Positions 1 to 7,582 of a stretch of 37,024 nt of DNA are shown one piece after another. The notes under the pieces are model-generated. The model worked only from the letters and a program-made list of their open reading frames with translations. It was not told where the DNA came from and searched no databases. The stretch is from Nitrospirales bacterium (GTDB lineage Bacteria; Nitrospirota; Nitrospiria; Nitrospirales; UBA8639): NCBI GenBank assembly GCA_021604365.1, contig BQIZ01000014.1:1-37024 (forward strand), given 5' to 3'. Each line of letters opens with the position of its first letter. Position 1 is the stretch's first letter. Made by a program: the position numbers and the translations under genes.

Positions 1-1
1 C

Positions 2-1036
2 CCCTTTACCGATACGGGCAAGAATCTGGTGACCTCGGATACGACCCTGCGCCTCTTTGCTCGGAGCTTCCCAGCCGGGACGATTACCCTTGGGGGCAAT
101 GCCAGCGGGGGGGGCGGTAGTATGTATGCCGTCATTGTCCAGCCAGCCGGCCCTCCTCCCGATTTTACGCTCCCGACTACCAATGTGCTTTGGCGCAATA
201 CGAGTAGTGGTGAAGTGGCTGTTTGGCGGATGAATGGGCTAACCATTATGTCGGTCGGTTTCCCTGGAAGTACCTCCACCGATTGGAAGATTAAGCAGGT
301 GGGAGATATCAATGGTGACGGTGAAGGAGACATCCTTTGGCAGAACACCGTAAGTGGGGTTGTGGGTATTTGGCTTATCAAGGAGGGGAAAATACACTTA
401 TCAGGCTTTCTCGGAGGTGTGTCAGGCAAGTGGGTAGTTAAGGGAATTGGGGATGTCAATGGTGATGGCCAAGGGGATGTGATCTGGCGCAATCCGGATA
501 GTGGAATGGTGACTGTATGGTTTATGGATGGGCTGTCAATCAACTCAGTTGGATATCTTGGAGGCACTCCCACAGTGTGGGAAATAGAGCAGGTGGGTGA
601 TATCAATGGGGATGGCAGGGCCGACCTGGTTTGGCAGAATCGGACGAATGGCACAGTGGCGGTTTGGTTAATGAATGGGTTGACCATTACGTCGGTGGGA
701 TTTCCCGCAAGCACTTCGCTGGATTGGGAAATTCAAATTCTTGGAGATGTCAATGGGGACAGTAGGAGGGATGTGATTTGGCGCAATAAGAAAAGTGGCA
801 TGGTGTCGGTGTGGCTAATGAACGGGGCGATGACACCTTTGTCAGGTTTTATAGGAGGTATACCCCCCGAATGGGAAATTAAGCAGGTGAGTGATGCGGA
901 TGGAGATGGGAAGGGAGACGTTATCTTGCAAAATCGGACGAATGGCAAGGTTGCGGTGTGGCTGATGAATGGGTTGAAAATCAATTCTGTGGGGTTTCCG
1001 GGCAGTACCCCGGTGAACTGGGAAATTCAAAAATAA
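2..1036 (+). CDS. FG-GAP/VCBS-like repeat protein, 3' part only
   Basis: The reading frame is open to the left edge, so the true start lies outside the window; the GTG at 29 is only an internal candidate. The visible 344 residues begin with a Gly-rich beta segment, then a Pro-rich linker, then six repeats of exactly 49 residues. Each repeat has a W[RQ]N..[SN]G.V.VW..NG core, and all but the last end in a calcium-loop motif such as DINGDGEGD, DVNGDGQGD, DINGDGRAD or DADGDGKGD. FG-GAP/VCBS repeats of this kind form beta-propellers in secreted or surface adhesins. Six blades would fit a closed or nearly closed propeller. The protein ends directly after the last repeat (NWEIQK), with no sorting tag visible. 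Function is inferred from the repeat family only. Confidence 0.85.
   Translation, partial: PFTDTGKNLVTSDTTLRLFARSFPAGTITLGGNASGGGGSMYAVIVQPAGPPPDFTLPTTNVLWRNTSSGEVAVWRMNGLTIMSVGFPGSTSTDWKIKQVGDINGDGEGDILWQNTVSGVVGIWLIKEGKIHLSGFLGGVSGKWVVKGIGDVNGDGQGDVIWRNPDSGMVTVWFMDGLSINSVGYLGGTPTVWEIEQVGDINGDGRADLVWQNRTNGTVAVWLMNGLTITSVGFPASTSLDWEIQILGDVNGDSRRDVIWRNKKSGMVSVWLMNGAMTPLSGFIGGIPPEWEIKQVSDADGDGKGDVILQNRTNGKVAVWLMNGLKINSVGFPGSTPVNWEIQK
185..1033 (+). repeat. Six tandem 147-bp coding repeats
   Basis: Units start at 185, 332, 479, 626, 773 and 920, exactly 147 bp apart, with the last unit shortened at its 3' end. No indels separate them. At protein level units 1 and 4 share SVGFP.STS.DW, and units 2 and 5 share LSGF.GG, so the array may have grown by duplicating a three-unit block. 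Confidence 0.85.
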
Positions 1037-1037
1037 G

Positions 1038-1472
1038 ATGGGTTGTTGTAACATTACAAGCCTTCTAAGATTTCGAAGAGTGATTTGTCTGGGTTGGATG
1101 CAGTGGGTGAGCGATGAAATATCAGGTCTAATGCAACCTAAGGATCGGATGTCCCTTCTTCATGGTGTGTGGTGGGGTACTCCTGGGTATCAGTCTGTGT
1201 GGAATGTCGGGTTGGGCATTGGTGTCTCATCGGCAGATTCCGCTTTTCGATTCCGGACGATTGACGGGCCAATTGAAAAACAATTAGGCCTTAGCAACGT
1301 GGCACCGCATGCAGAATTGGAGAAAATCATTTCGGTTAGGTTACAGAACGAACCTTTACCTAGGGCACTCTCGAAGATCCCGACCCTTTGGGACTATGCT
1401 ATTTCTTTGAATGCGGTCGGAAATAATATCAGGCTCCATGTAATGACTAAGGTGGTGTCAGAGTTATCCTGA
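1038..1472 (+). CDS. Doubtful ORF after the repeat protein
   Basis: A 144-codon frame opens with ATG one base after the stop of the repeat protein. I recognise no domain, signal peptide or ribosome-binding site. The composition (several Trp, Cys and Met near the start) is not typical of its neighbours. The second half (residues about 80-140) looks more protein-like than the first, so this may be the remnant of a former gene. It could equally be chance. Confidence 0.2.
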   Translation: MGCCNITSLLRFRRVICLGWMQWVSDEISGLMQPKDRMSLLHGVWWGTPGYQSVWNVGLGIGVSSADSAFRFRTIDGPIEKQLGLSNVAPHAELEKIISVRLQNEPLPRALSKIPTLWDYAISLNAVGNNIRLHVMTKVVSELS

Positions 1473-1647
1473 GCGGATAGGATGGTTGAAGGAAAGGGGA
1501 TTGGAATCTCCGGAGCAAACCGCCCATTCCCTCCAAGGATACGGGTTAGTAGACAATGGGTTAGATTTGAAAGGCGAGAATCAGATGAACAAAAATGTCC
1601 TTTGGTCTGACCGGGGAAGGAATGCGAAAAGATGGTCAAGTGGATAG

Positions 1648-1995
1648 GTGTATGTCACAAGGAATGTTGCCATGGAGATTCGTCCTCCTGTACCTGGGAC
1701 TTCCATGCCAATTTTGCCAGCCAGTAGTCAGGACACGCTAATAACACAGGAGGGTAGTGCCCAATTGATAAAAATCATTCCTTCGACTGCCTTTCCTCTA
1801 ATGAATAATCCGACCGGTGTCCAAGTATTAACAACAAGAAATGGTTCAACCCTTGAATCTATTAGATCAAACCCAATGTCTTCCTCACAGTTTTGGCATT
1901 TATTAGCATGGCAGACGGGTCCAAATATTCAGGAGAAAAGGCAGAACTATTACACAAGATTATTGAGCAGTGAATTCGTTAAATTCAAAGAATGA
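1648..1995 (+). CDS. Doubtful ORF, 115 codons
   Basis: The frame opens with GTG and has no convincing Shine-Dalgarno sequence. The product is rich in Ser, Thr, Pro and Asn, with no recognisable domain or membrane segment. It sits alone in a 1.3-kb gene-poor stretch. It may be a remnant or chance. Confidence 0.18.
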   Translation: MYVTRNVAMEIRPPVPGTSMPILPASSQDTLITQEGSAQLIKIIPSTAFPLMNNPTGVQVLTTRNGSTLESIRSNPMSSSQFWHLLAWQTGPNIQEKRQNYYTRLLSSEFVKFKE

Positions 1996-2356
1996 TTCAT
2001 ACTGATTAGAGCGGACCTCTCCTATTGGGAATTTCCTATGGCTACAGGCAAAGCCTGCTTTCTTTTCCTGCTATGTCGAAATTCTGACTATGAGTATGAG
2101 GTCGTGTTGCTCTGGGCCTACTCCCTTTTCCCTTTAAAGGAATCTTGAAAATTCTGTTAGTAGTGTTCTGGCCACCCAGACCTGCTCACGTACTCCTCAG
2201 AATTCTCAGTTTGTCCCACCAGACGTAGTCTTGCTGGACTTGCCACTTTGAACTCTCCATCTTTCTCTTTTGGTTGGATTTCGAATACGTTCTGTCTATG
2301 CTTCTAAAAAGTCATGGGCAAAGTTGGTTGGAGGAAAAGAGGGAAGTTCTGTGTTC

Positions 2357-3760
2357 TCAGGGAATGATGCTCACCAGCAACATGGCGGAAGTCTGGCCGT
2401 ATTGGGTTTGAGAAGAAGAGGTGTTCATTTGCTGGTTGTGGGCGATTTTGAGGCTGAGGGTTTGCTGGCGATGGTTTAGATGCAAGTAGTTACGCACGTC
2501 TTTTTTGAATAACAGCGAAACGTCGTAGATTTGAGGATTGACAGGGGTATTAGAGCATTGGTTGAGAATATATTGCCCGAGAAGGTTAACATAAAGGGAG
2601 TCATCCATAGCAAGGTAAGCATACCCAAGTTTGGCGGCAAGCGTGTCAGTACGAAGTGCAGCATAACGATTCAGGTCTCGGGCGAATTCAACTCCCGGTT
2701 TAAGAGTCGAAGTTGGGGAAACGCGAAAACTGGAACCAAGCTTGGCAAAGAAGCGATCGTTTGCCATAGTCCCTCGGGAATTGACTCGCCTAGTAAACCC
2801 CCACTGTGGTGTGAGATCGACCGGTTCCAATAAATTCAAGGTGCCACTCATTCTTGTTCCGATTTCTTCTTCCGACCCATTGTCTACAAACTCACTTTGA
2901 GACGTTTTATAATACGAAGACCAATCCCCTTTGCCCGCGCTATGTAGAAACGACAGATTCGCCGAAACGGATTCTGTCGAAATGGCATCGGAGAGAGGGC
3001 CCTCAGGTCGAGTAAAGATGTCTGTCTGCTGCCGTGCATACCCAAGGGATAGGCTGGGCCAATTGGGAGGAGCCAGAAGCAAAGAAAATTTTTGCTGATT
3101 AGCGACAGTTTGAGAACGAGAGAGATCTCCCTCCACATTACTAGTGAATCGGCTGAATTCTATTTTGGGCGTGACGAACGGAAAATCCCATTCCCATGCC
3201 AGTTTTCCTCCTACGCGATCATTGGGTGTCGTAATGGAAGTGTTCCCCGTTCCCAGCCCGGAGTAGCCATACTGAGCCTGGTACTTCATGCTGCCTGTTT
3301 TCCCCTTGAGGACGATTTGAGCTCCCATCCGGTTGGTAGATGGTGTCGCGCCGTTGTCCCTTTCCCATGGATCCCGATACACCATCTGGATTCCAGCGGT
3401 CAGGGCTTCATGAAAAAGAGAAATGTCATTTGATGCCTCATACAAACTGCTACCACCTTGTCTCACCAGGGAAGGCATATCTCGAGCGCCTTGAAGGTTG
3501 AAGGGTTCACGTTTTTGGGTAAAATTGAAACGAGTGAGAGAATATTCACCCGTGGAATCAGTGCAGGGAGTGCTTTGAGAGAAGAAAGGGGAAGAATGTC
3601 CTAATGAGGAAGAGGACGGAGAACTACATGCATTAGAATGTGGGCTCGTTCGCAGGCCTAGGCGATCAACCAGCGGGATCAAATCCGCAGAAAAGGCTGA
3701 GCCACTCACGAATGGGAGAAGCAAACTTCCAACAATTAACCAGAGAACAGTCCGCACCAT
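2357..3760 (-). CDS. Putative outer-membrane beta-barrel protein
   Basis: The product of about 467 residues starts with a clear signal peptide: basic N-terminus, a hydrophobic run to about residue 19, then SGSAFSA. From about residue 110 onward the sequence alternates polar and hydrophobic residues with many aromatic, Gly and Asn positions (for example GKLAWEWDFPF, LSLGYARQQT, AKLGYAYLAMDDSLYVNLL). This is the pattern of a many-stranded porin-like barrel. The last residues (LLVSIIP) lack the usual terminal Phe, which weakens the call. I chose the ATG at 3760 because AGGGGG lies six bases upstream; a GTG directly before it is also possible. A sigma-54-like promoter lies 47 bases upstream. No specific family is recognised, so the cargo is unknown. 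Confidence 0.6.
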   Translation of the reverse strand: MVRTVLWLIVGSLLLPFVSGSAFSADLIPLVDRLGLRTSPHSNACSSPSSSSLGHSSPFFSQSTPCTDSTGEYSLTRFNFTQKREPFNLQGARDMPSLVRQGGSSLYEASNDISLFHEALTAGIQMVYRDPWERDNGATPSTNRMGAQIVLKGKTGSMKYQAQYGYSGLGTGNTSITTPNDRVGGKLAWEWDFPFVTPKIEFSRFTSNVEGDLSRSQTVANQQKFSLLLAPPNWPSLSLGYARQQTDIFTRPEGPLSDAISTESVSANLSFLHSAGKGDWSSYYKTSQSEFVDNGSEEEIGTRMSGTLNLLEPVDLTPQWGFTRRVNSRGTMANDRFFAKLGSSFRVSPTSTLKPGVEFARDLNRYAALRTDTLAAKLGYAYLAMDDSLYVNLLGQYILNQCSNTPVNPQIYDVSLLFKKDVRNYLHLNHRQQTLSLKIAHNQQMNTSSSQTQYGQTSAMLLVSIIP

Positions 3761-3763
3761 CAC

Positions 3764-4323
3764 CTGCCCCCTTATTTATGACTTTTTCTTCTATTCCTTA
3801 TCGGTAAGCAACCCAGATGCCGTAGTGCAAAACGGGCAGAAATTTCCTCCCTAATTGTTGATTATTTTCAGGTGAAAAAGAAAAGAGTTGTTCTCATTAC
3901 TAATATTCCCGTTTGTAACAACCTCAAGAGCTGGAAAAATTTTCCTATGTGAGGGAAAACTTGATTGAATCTGCGGGATTCCAGACACAGGTTCCCTGTG
4001 CTTTTAAAACCACAAAGGAATTGTAGTGAAACCAGAACCATTTAAAGTGTTGGCAGGCAGCGGACCCACCTGAAAAGCGCTGAATTCTGTGCCTATCTCG
4101 CGTTTGCAAATCCTGAAATAAGCGAACATTTGTATCCAAAAGTCACAAAGGATGCCCAAAACGATACAAGTGACGACTATGGCCATTCACTAGGAATCAG
4201 GCCATGTAATGCAATTCAGTAATGTGAGACTAAGCAGTAAGCCTATCTTCATGGGAATAAAGATATTTTTTAACCATGAGGCCGATAATTCTTGAACGAA
4301 TGGGTGATATTCTGGAGGTATTA
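3764..4323. other. Intergenic region between divergent genes
   Basis: This 560-bp spacer separates the minus-strand barrel gene from plus-strand msrA. It holds the sigma-54-like element at 3807-3822 and a short perfect hairpin (CACAGG-TTC-CCTGTG, 3986-4000) followed by CTTTTAAAA. I see no supported gene; short frames on the minus strand near 3945-4186 look like chance. Confidence 0.5.
3807..3822 (-). promoter_or_regulatory. Putative sigma-54 promoter for the beta-barrel gene
   Basis: Read on the minus strand the element is CGGCATCTGGGTTGCT. GG and GC are separated by exactly ten bases, as RpoN promoters require, and the -12 box TTGCT matches well. The -24 box differs from TGGCAC at its first and last bases. 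It lies 47 bases before the chosen ATG, giving a leader of about 35 nt. Inference from motif and position only. Confidence 0.45.
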
Positions 4324-4950
4324 ATGAAGCGGATACTATTTCATGTAATCAGTCTAGGATTGGTGGCACTGTTGATAGGGGGAATGACAGTCATCCCTCA
4401 TGGAAATCTTGCAGCCGAGGAGAGTCAATATGCCAAGGCTACATTTGCAGGAGGTTGCTTCTGGTGCATGGAAGAAGTGTATGAAAAAGTTGATGGCGTG
4501 ACATCGGTTGTTTCAGGGTATACGGGAGGACAGCTGTTTAATCCAACATATGAGCAAGTTTCGGCCGGAGGAACCGGTCATACTGAATCCGTTGAAGTGA
4601 CCTACGATCCCACCAAGGTCACGTATCAACATTTATTGGAGGTGTTTTGGCATAATGTTGATCCTACAACCCCGAATGCCCAGTTCTGTGATCATGGTAA
4701 TCAATATCGGACCGCAATATTCTACCATGACCAAAGACAAAAAATGTTAATTGATGAATCCAAAAAGGCGTTGGAGAGTTCAAAATCCTTTCCTCAACCA
4801 ATCGTGACCGAGATCGTTCCAGTTTCGGTCTTCTTCTCTGCCGAAGCCTATCATCAGGATTTTTACAAAAAGAATCCGGTCCGCTACAAATTTTATAAAT
4901 GGAATTGCGGTCGTTCTCAGCGATTGGAAGAGTTATGGGGAAAGTCATAA
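4324..4950 (+). CDS. msrA: Exported peptide-methionine (S)-S-oxide reductase MsrA
   Basis: MsrA reduces the S-epimer of methionine sulfoxide in proteins, using thioredoxin-type donors. The 208-residue product carries the signature GGCFWCMEEVYE with catalytic Cys45, the conserved GYTGG, HTESVEVTYDP and FWHNVDPT blocks, QFCDHGNQYR, and a C-terminal resolving Cys195 (KWNCGR). A hydrophobic N-terminal segment (residues about 4-24) precedes NLAAEES, so the enzyme is probably exported or membrane-tethered rather than cytoplasmic. The ATG at 4324 has GGAGG seven bases upstream. An earlier in-frame ATG at 4276 lacks such a site and would bury the signal sequence. It is transcribed alone, consistent with envelope protein repair. 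Confidence 0.93.
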   Translation: MKRILFHVISLGLVALLIGGMTVIPHGNLAAEESQYAKATFAGGCFWCMEEVYEKVDGVTSVVSGYTGGQLFNPTYEQVSAGGTGHTESVEVTYDPTKVTYQHLLEVFWHNVDPTTPNAQFCDHGNQYRTAIFYHDQRQKMLIDESKKALESSKSFPQPIVTEIVPVSVFFSAEAYHQDFYKKNPVRYKFYKWNCGRSQRLEELWGKS

Positions 4951-5014
4951 TCTTTCAGTAGGTCCTCCCGCCCCATCCCTTTCTGGACATTGTTCTATAG
5001 CCTTGGGATTGAAA

Positions 5015-5092
5015 GGGGGGTAGGCGGCCTTTTGATTCACGGTACTCTTCGCAAGAGTACTGCCGAAAATCCATGGGGCGCCTGCCACCCCC
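5015..5092. repeat. Nested imperfect palindrome, 78 nt
   Basis: Outer arms GGGGGTAGGCGGCC (5016-5029) and GGCGCCTGCCACCCCC (5077-5092) pair with a three-base bulge. Inside them is a perfect 8-bp hairpin (GTACTCTT-CGC-AAGAGTAC, 5042-5060) with nearly the same centre. It lies 65 bases past the msrA stop and has no T tract. It may be a REP-like element or an RNA hairpin that protects or ends the msrA transcript. Confidence 0.5.
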
Positions 5093-5119
5093 ATCGTTTT
5101 GTCCTAAAACCACTCTTTA

Positions 5120-5218
5120 GGGCATCTCTAAAAACCCAGAATTTAAAATCATGGCGTCAATAATTTCAAGGGCTTTTAGATGAGAAAATCGAAAAATCAT
5201 TAGTTTTTACAGGTGCCC
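5120..5218. mobile_element. MITE-like element, 99 bp
   Basis: Terminal inverted repeats of 16 bp, GGGCATCTCTAAAAAC (5120-5135) and GTTTTTACAGGTGCCC (5203-5218), match at 14 of 16 positions. The element is flanked on both sides by TTTA (5116-5119 and 5219-5222), a probable target-site duplication. The interior is AT-rich and codes for nothing. These are the traits of a non-autonomous element mobilised by a DDE transposase supplied elsewhere. A short TTTA duplication would fit some IS5-related groups, but the family cannot be assigned from this copy. Confidence 0.55.
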
Positions 5219-5490
5219 TTTAGTCATTTTCTTCTATGGGATAATGGGGAGGAGGTAGAGAGAATGGAAATGTCATTCTTTCGTTGGGCTGTTAGATCGG
5301 GGTTCTTCCACCCTCGTCACTGAAACAGAAAGGATTCAATGTCCGACATCTTCTGTTGAGGTCTGATATATTCCATCACTGTATGAAAATTTGATTGCAT
5401 TGTTCCTGCCTAAACACCGCATTTATGAAAAACTCTTTCAGTAATCCAGAATCAAAAAACATAAGTCTCTCTACCCGTACGGGCCGGGTG

Positions 5491-6654
5491 ATGTTTGTGT
5501 GGAGGTGGGTGGGAGTGGTGCTTTCTCTGTCTATTTTTGGTTGTCAGATGAAAGAGATGCACGCAACATTTAAGGATGAATGTGGGATTCTTGGTTCCAC
5601 CGTTGATTGGTCAAATCGGATTATGGTGTTGAATCTCTTAAGCCTAGCCTTTTCCCACAAATGCGATGCCGCAGTCATTGATTACACGGAACAAGCCCAA
5701 TCTGATTTTCGCGATAAGACTTTTTCTTTCTCTCGGGAAATGGCCGGGGTCTTTTTATCAGATGGGGTACTTACGGAGTATGTATTGGAATCATATGAGC
5801 GGGCATATTTAAGTGTTTTGCTTGCTGCGAGTTATCTGAGGACGGGACATGTCGAGGAGGCCAAAGTAGAATTGCGGCGATTGGACCATGAACTATTCGC
5901 CCCGCTGTATAATTTTGGGGAAGATCCCGTCAATCTTGTGCTTTCCGCCGTGCTATGGGAAGTCCTGGGTGAACCAGGAGAGGCCAGAACCGATTGGTTC
6001 AGGCTGGCGGTGCCCACTGATTCTTATCTTCTGCATGTATCTCATACTCTTCAAACATTTGCCCAAGAGCAGGTGATCCGGCTGGATCAGGGTGGCCGTC
6101 CTACGCCCCGATGGGAGGCCTATGGGGTTGGTCGCTTTCCTGAGGTCGATTGGGATTTCAAATTGTTTGGTGCCCCCAACGGATATTTTGTGATTCATCC
6201 CAAACCATCCTTTCAGGAGTTGTGTGTTTCTGAGACGGGCCTACGTCTTTCAACGGAAAGTTGGTTTTTAAAAATCGCGCACAGGCATGATCATGCGTAC
6301 CACCCCCTCCTGAATATTCAGAGTTGGATCCGGTTACCAATTGGGGTGGTATATGGATTGGTGCCTTTTTCGCTTGGGGCTGGGGTGGCTGTCGGTGGAT
6401 GCGCGGGGGCAGCGTCCGGAAGAGGTAGTGGAGATTTGTGCCTCTTGTCCATCCTGGGTGGCACGCAGTTAATGCAAATTGCTCCCACCGTGTTTCAGAA
6501 TACCGTACGTCCAGATTTACGCCATTGGGAACGGCTTCCTGCAGCGATTGTTGTCACTCAGGAATCCGATGTGGCCTCTGAGCCCTGTGATACTCATCAA
6601 CCTCGATTGCACCTTTTGGTGACTCGTTCTCCTGCCCTTTCTTTCAGTCCTTAG
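5491..6654 (+). CDS. Putative lipoprotein with TPR-like helices (COG3014-like)
   Basis: From the ATG at 5491 the 387-residue product begins with a 17-residue lipoprotein-type signal ending in LSIFGC, so it is probably anchored in the envelope. The middle contains TPR-like helices: YERAYLSVLLAASYLRTGHVEEA, followed by a second pair ending in VLGEPGEARTDWFRLA. The C-terminal part has a Gly/Ala-rich hydrophobic stretch (about residues 290-335) and then RPDLRHWERLPAAIVV. This layout resembles the uncharacterised COG3014 proteins as I remember them; the match is by eye. Start choice is uncertain: there is no strong ribosome-binding site, and in-frame TTG (5395) and ATG (5425) would lengthen the N-terminus and spoil the signal peptide. 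Confidence 0.7.
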   Translation: MFVWRWVGVVLSLSIFGCQMKEMHATFKDECGILGSTVDWSNRIMVLNLLSLAFSHKCDAAVIDYTEQAQSDFRDKTFSFSREMAGVFLSDGVLTEYVLESYERAYLSVLLAASYLRTGHVEEAKVELRRLDHELFAPLYNFGEDPVNLVLSAVLWEVLGEPGEARTDWFRLAVPTDSYLLHVSHTLQTFAQEQVIRLDQGGRPTPRWEAYGVGRFPEVDWDFKLFGAPNGYFVIHPKPSFQELCVSETGLRLSTESWFLKIAHRHDHAYHPLLNIQSWIRLPIGVVYGLVPFSLGAGVAVGGCAGAASGRGSGDLCLLSILGGTQLMQIAPTVFQNTVRPDLRHWERLPAAIVVTQESDVASEPCDTHQPRLHLLVTRSPALSFSP

Positions 6655-7029
6655 AGATGGGAATTCTCTTCAGGGAATTTTATTCTCGAAGGGATTTCCT
6701 TTCCGGGTTGCTAGCCCATGACAGTCCCAACAGAATGAATTTGCGCGATATTAATTTGATGGTTAATGAGGCATTTGGAAAATTTGAGACCCAATTGCGC
6801 ACAAAGGCATCTCCTCCGAATGAAACGTTCTCCAATGCTTTTATCCGATTGGATACAATGTGTATCAAAAAAGAGAAGATGTGAATTGAATGAATAGAAA
6901 AGGAAAAGCAGACAAGTTGACAAAGAAGCATGCGAGTTGGGTATTTCCTCGGTTTTTTCTTCACCCCTCTGTGTGTGTAATACTACATTTATTGTGGGAA
7001 TAGGTCTTGCTTTATGAAAGGAATACCTT
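6655..7029. other. Intergenic region, no gene seen
   Basis: A 75-codon frame (6657-6884) begins two bases after the preceding stop, but it has no ribosome-binding site, domain or convincing composition. The rest is AT-rich upstream sequence of the next gene. Confidence 0.4.
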
Positions 7030-7470
7030 ATGACATACGCACCATTGGAAGATGCTCGACTGTTTTCTTTTAGGCGAATCGGATCAATTGGGTCTCTTAG
7101 ACTTGTCCTGACCCTGTTGGTAATGGGGGTCATGATGATGGGGGGCAGCAAGGGATGTGTAGAGGCTAAGCCTCCGGAAACCCTAGCTCCTGCCCCACAA
7201 AGTATTTCTGTTTACGCTCTTTCGCGTGGGAAAGGGGTACCTGATCGAGCCAGGGAAGTGCTAGCCCACTCTCGCACCCTTCTCAAGTCTGCCCAGGAAC
7301 GTGGAGAGGTCCGGCGGATGGTTGAGCAACGTATTGGCATAGAAGGAGAGACCAGGCTCTGTGCGGAATTTTCTGATGCGGAATCGGCCCATTCATTGAT
7401 AGAACAAATTCAGCAATTAGGTCAGGGAGTGGATTTGATCAACGTAAAGGTTGAGCCGTGTTCCCCATGA
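7030..7470 (+). CDS. Small exported protein, unknown function
   Basis: The ATG at 7030 is preceded by AAGGAA at a good distance. The 146-residue product has a 25-residue N-terminal lead, a hydrophobic segment (about 26-40), and Cys43 in GSKGC. This resembles a membrane anchor or a poor lipobox. The mature part is helical and charged (PDRAREVLAHSRTLL, EVRRMVEQRIG) and has two further cysteines that could form a disulfide (CAEFSDAES, VEPCSP). Its last part (residues about 110-146) resembles a small alpha/beta fold. I do not recognise a family. It lies 112 bases upstream of the metalloprotease gene in the same direction and may be co-transcribed with it. Confidence 0.6.
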   Translation: MTYAPLEDARLFSFRRIGSIGSLRLVLTLLVMGVMMMGGSKGCVEAKPPETLAPAPQSISVYALSRGKGVPDRAREVLAHSRTLLKSAQERGEVRRMVEQRIGIEGETRLCAEFSDAESAHSLIEQIQQLGQGVDLINVKVEPCSP

Positions 7471-7582
7471 TCAAATTCTATTCCCTACGAATCTGTTTTG
7501 CGGTATGCGCCATTTATTGGTTTCAATGGCTCCCGTGTTGATCAGCAGGGAGGTTCATCATTACATTTAAAGGAGCTGAATT

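Larger units (their letters stand above)
1037..2356. other. Gene-poor stretch, 1.3 kb
   Basis: Apart from the two doubtful frames at 1038 and 1648, I see no gene here. A short CAGGC-AAA-GCCTG hairpin lies at 2045-2057. Around 2146-2260 there are scraps reminiscent of a response-regulator receiver (ILKILLV, then PDVVLLDLPL before a stop), but the spacing is far too short for a domain. The stretch is probably decayed sequence. Confidence 0.5.
4951..5490. other. Intergenic region with repeat debris
   Basis: No gene is seen. The stretch holds the nested palindrome (5015-5092) and the MITE-like element (5120-5218). The remaining part, 5223-5490, is the upstream region of the next lipoprotein gene, and no convincing promoter stands out. 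Confidence 0.5.

Noticed and set aside
2146-2260. Receiver-like scraps ILKILLV and PDVVLLDLPL
   Set aside because: Only about 26 residues apart where a receiver needs about 45, in different frames with stops; too little to call a remnant.
6657-6884. 75-codon frame directly after the TPR lipoprotein
   Set aside because: No ribosome-binding site, no domain, and amino-acid composition typical of chance frames.
7002-7018. GG-N10-GC match resembling a sigma-54 promoter
   Set aside because: The -24 box is poor and transcription would start inside or at the ATG of the 7030 gene.
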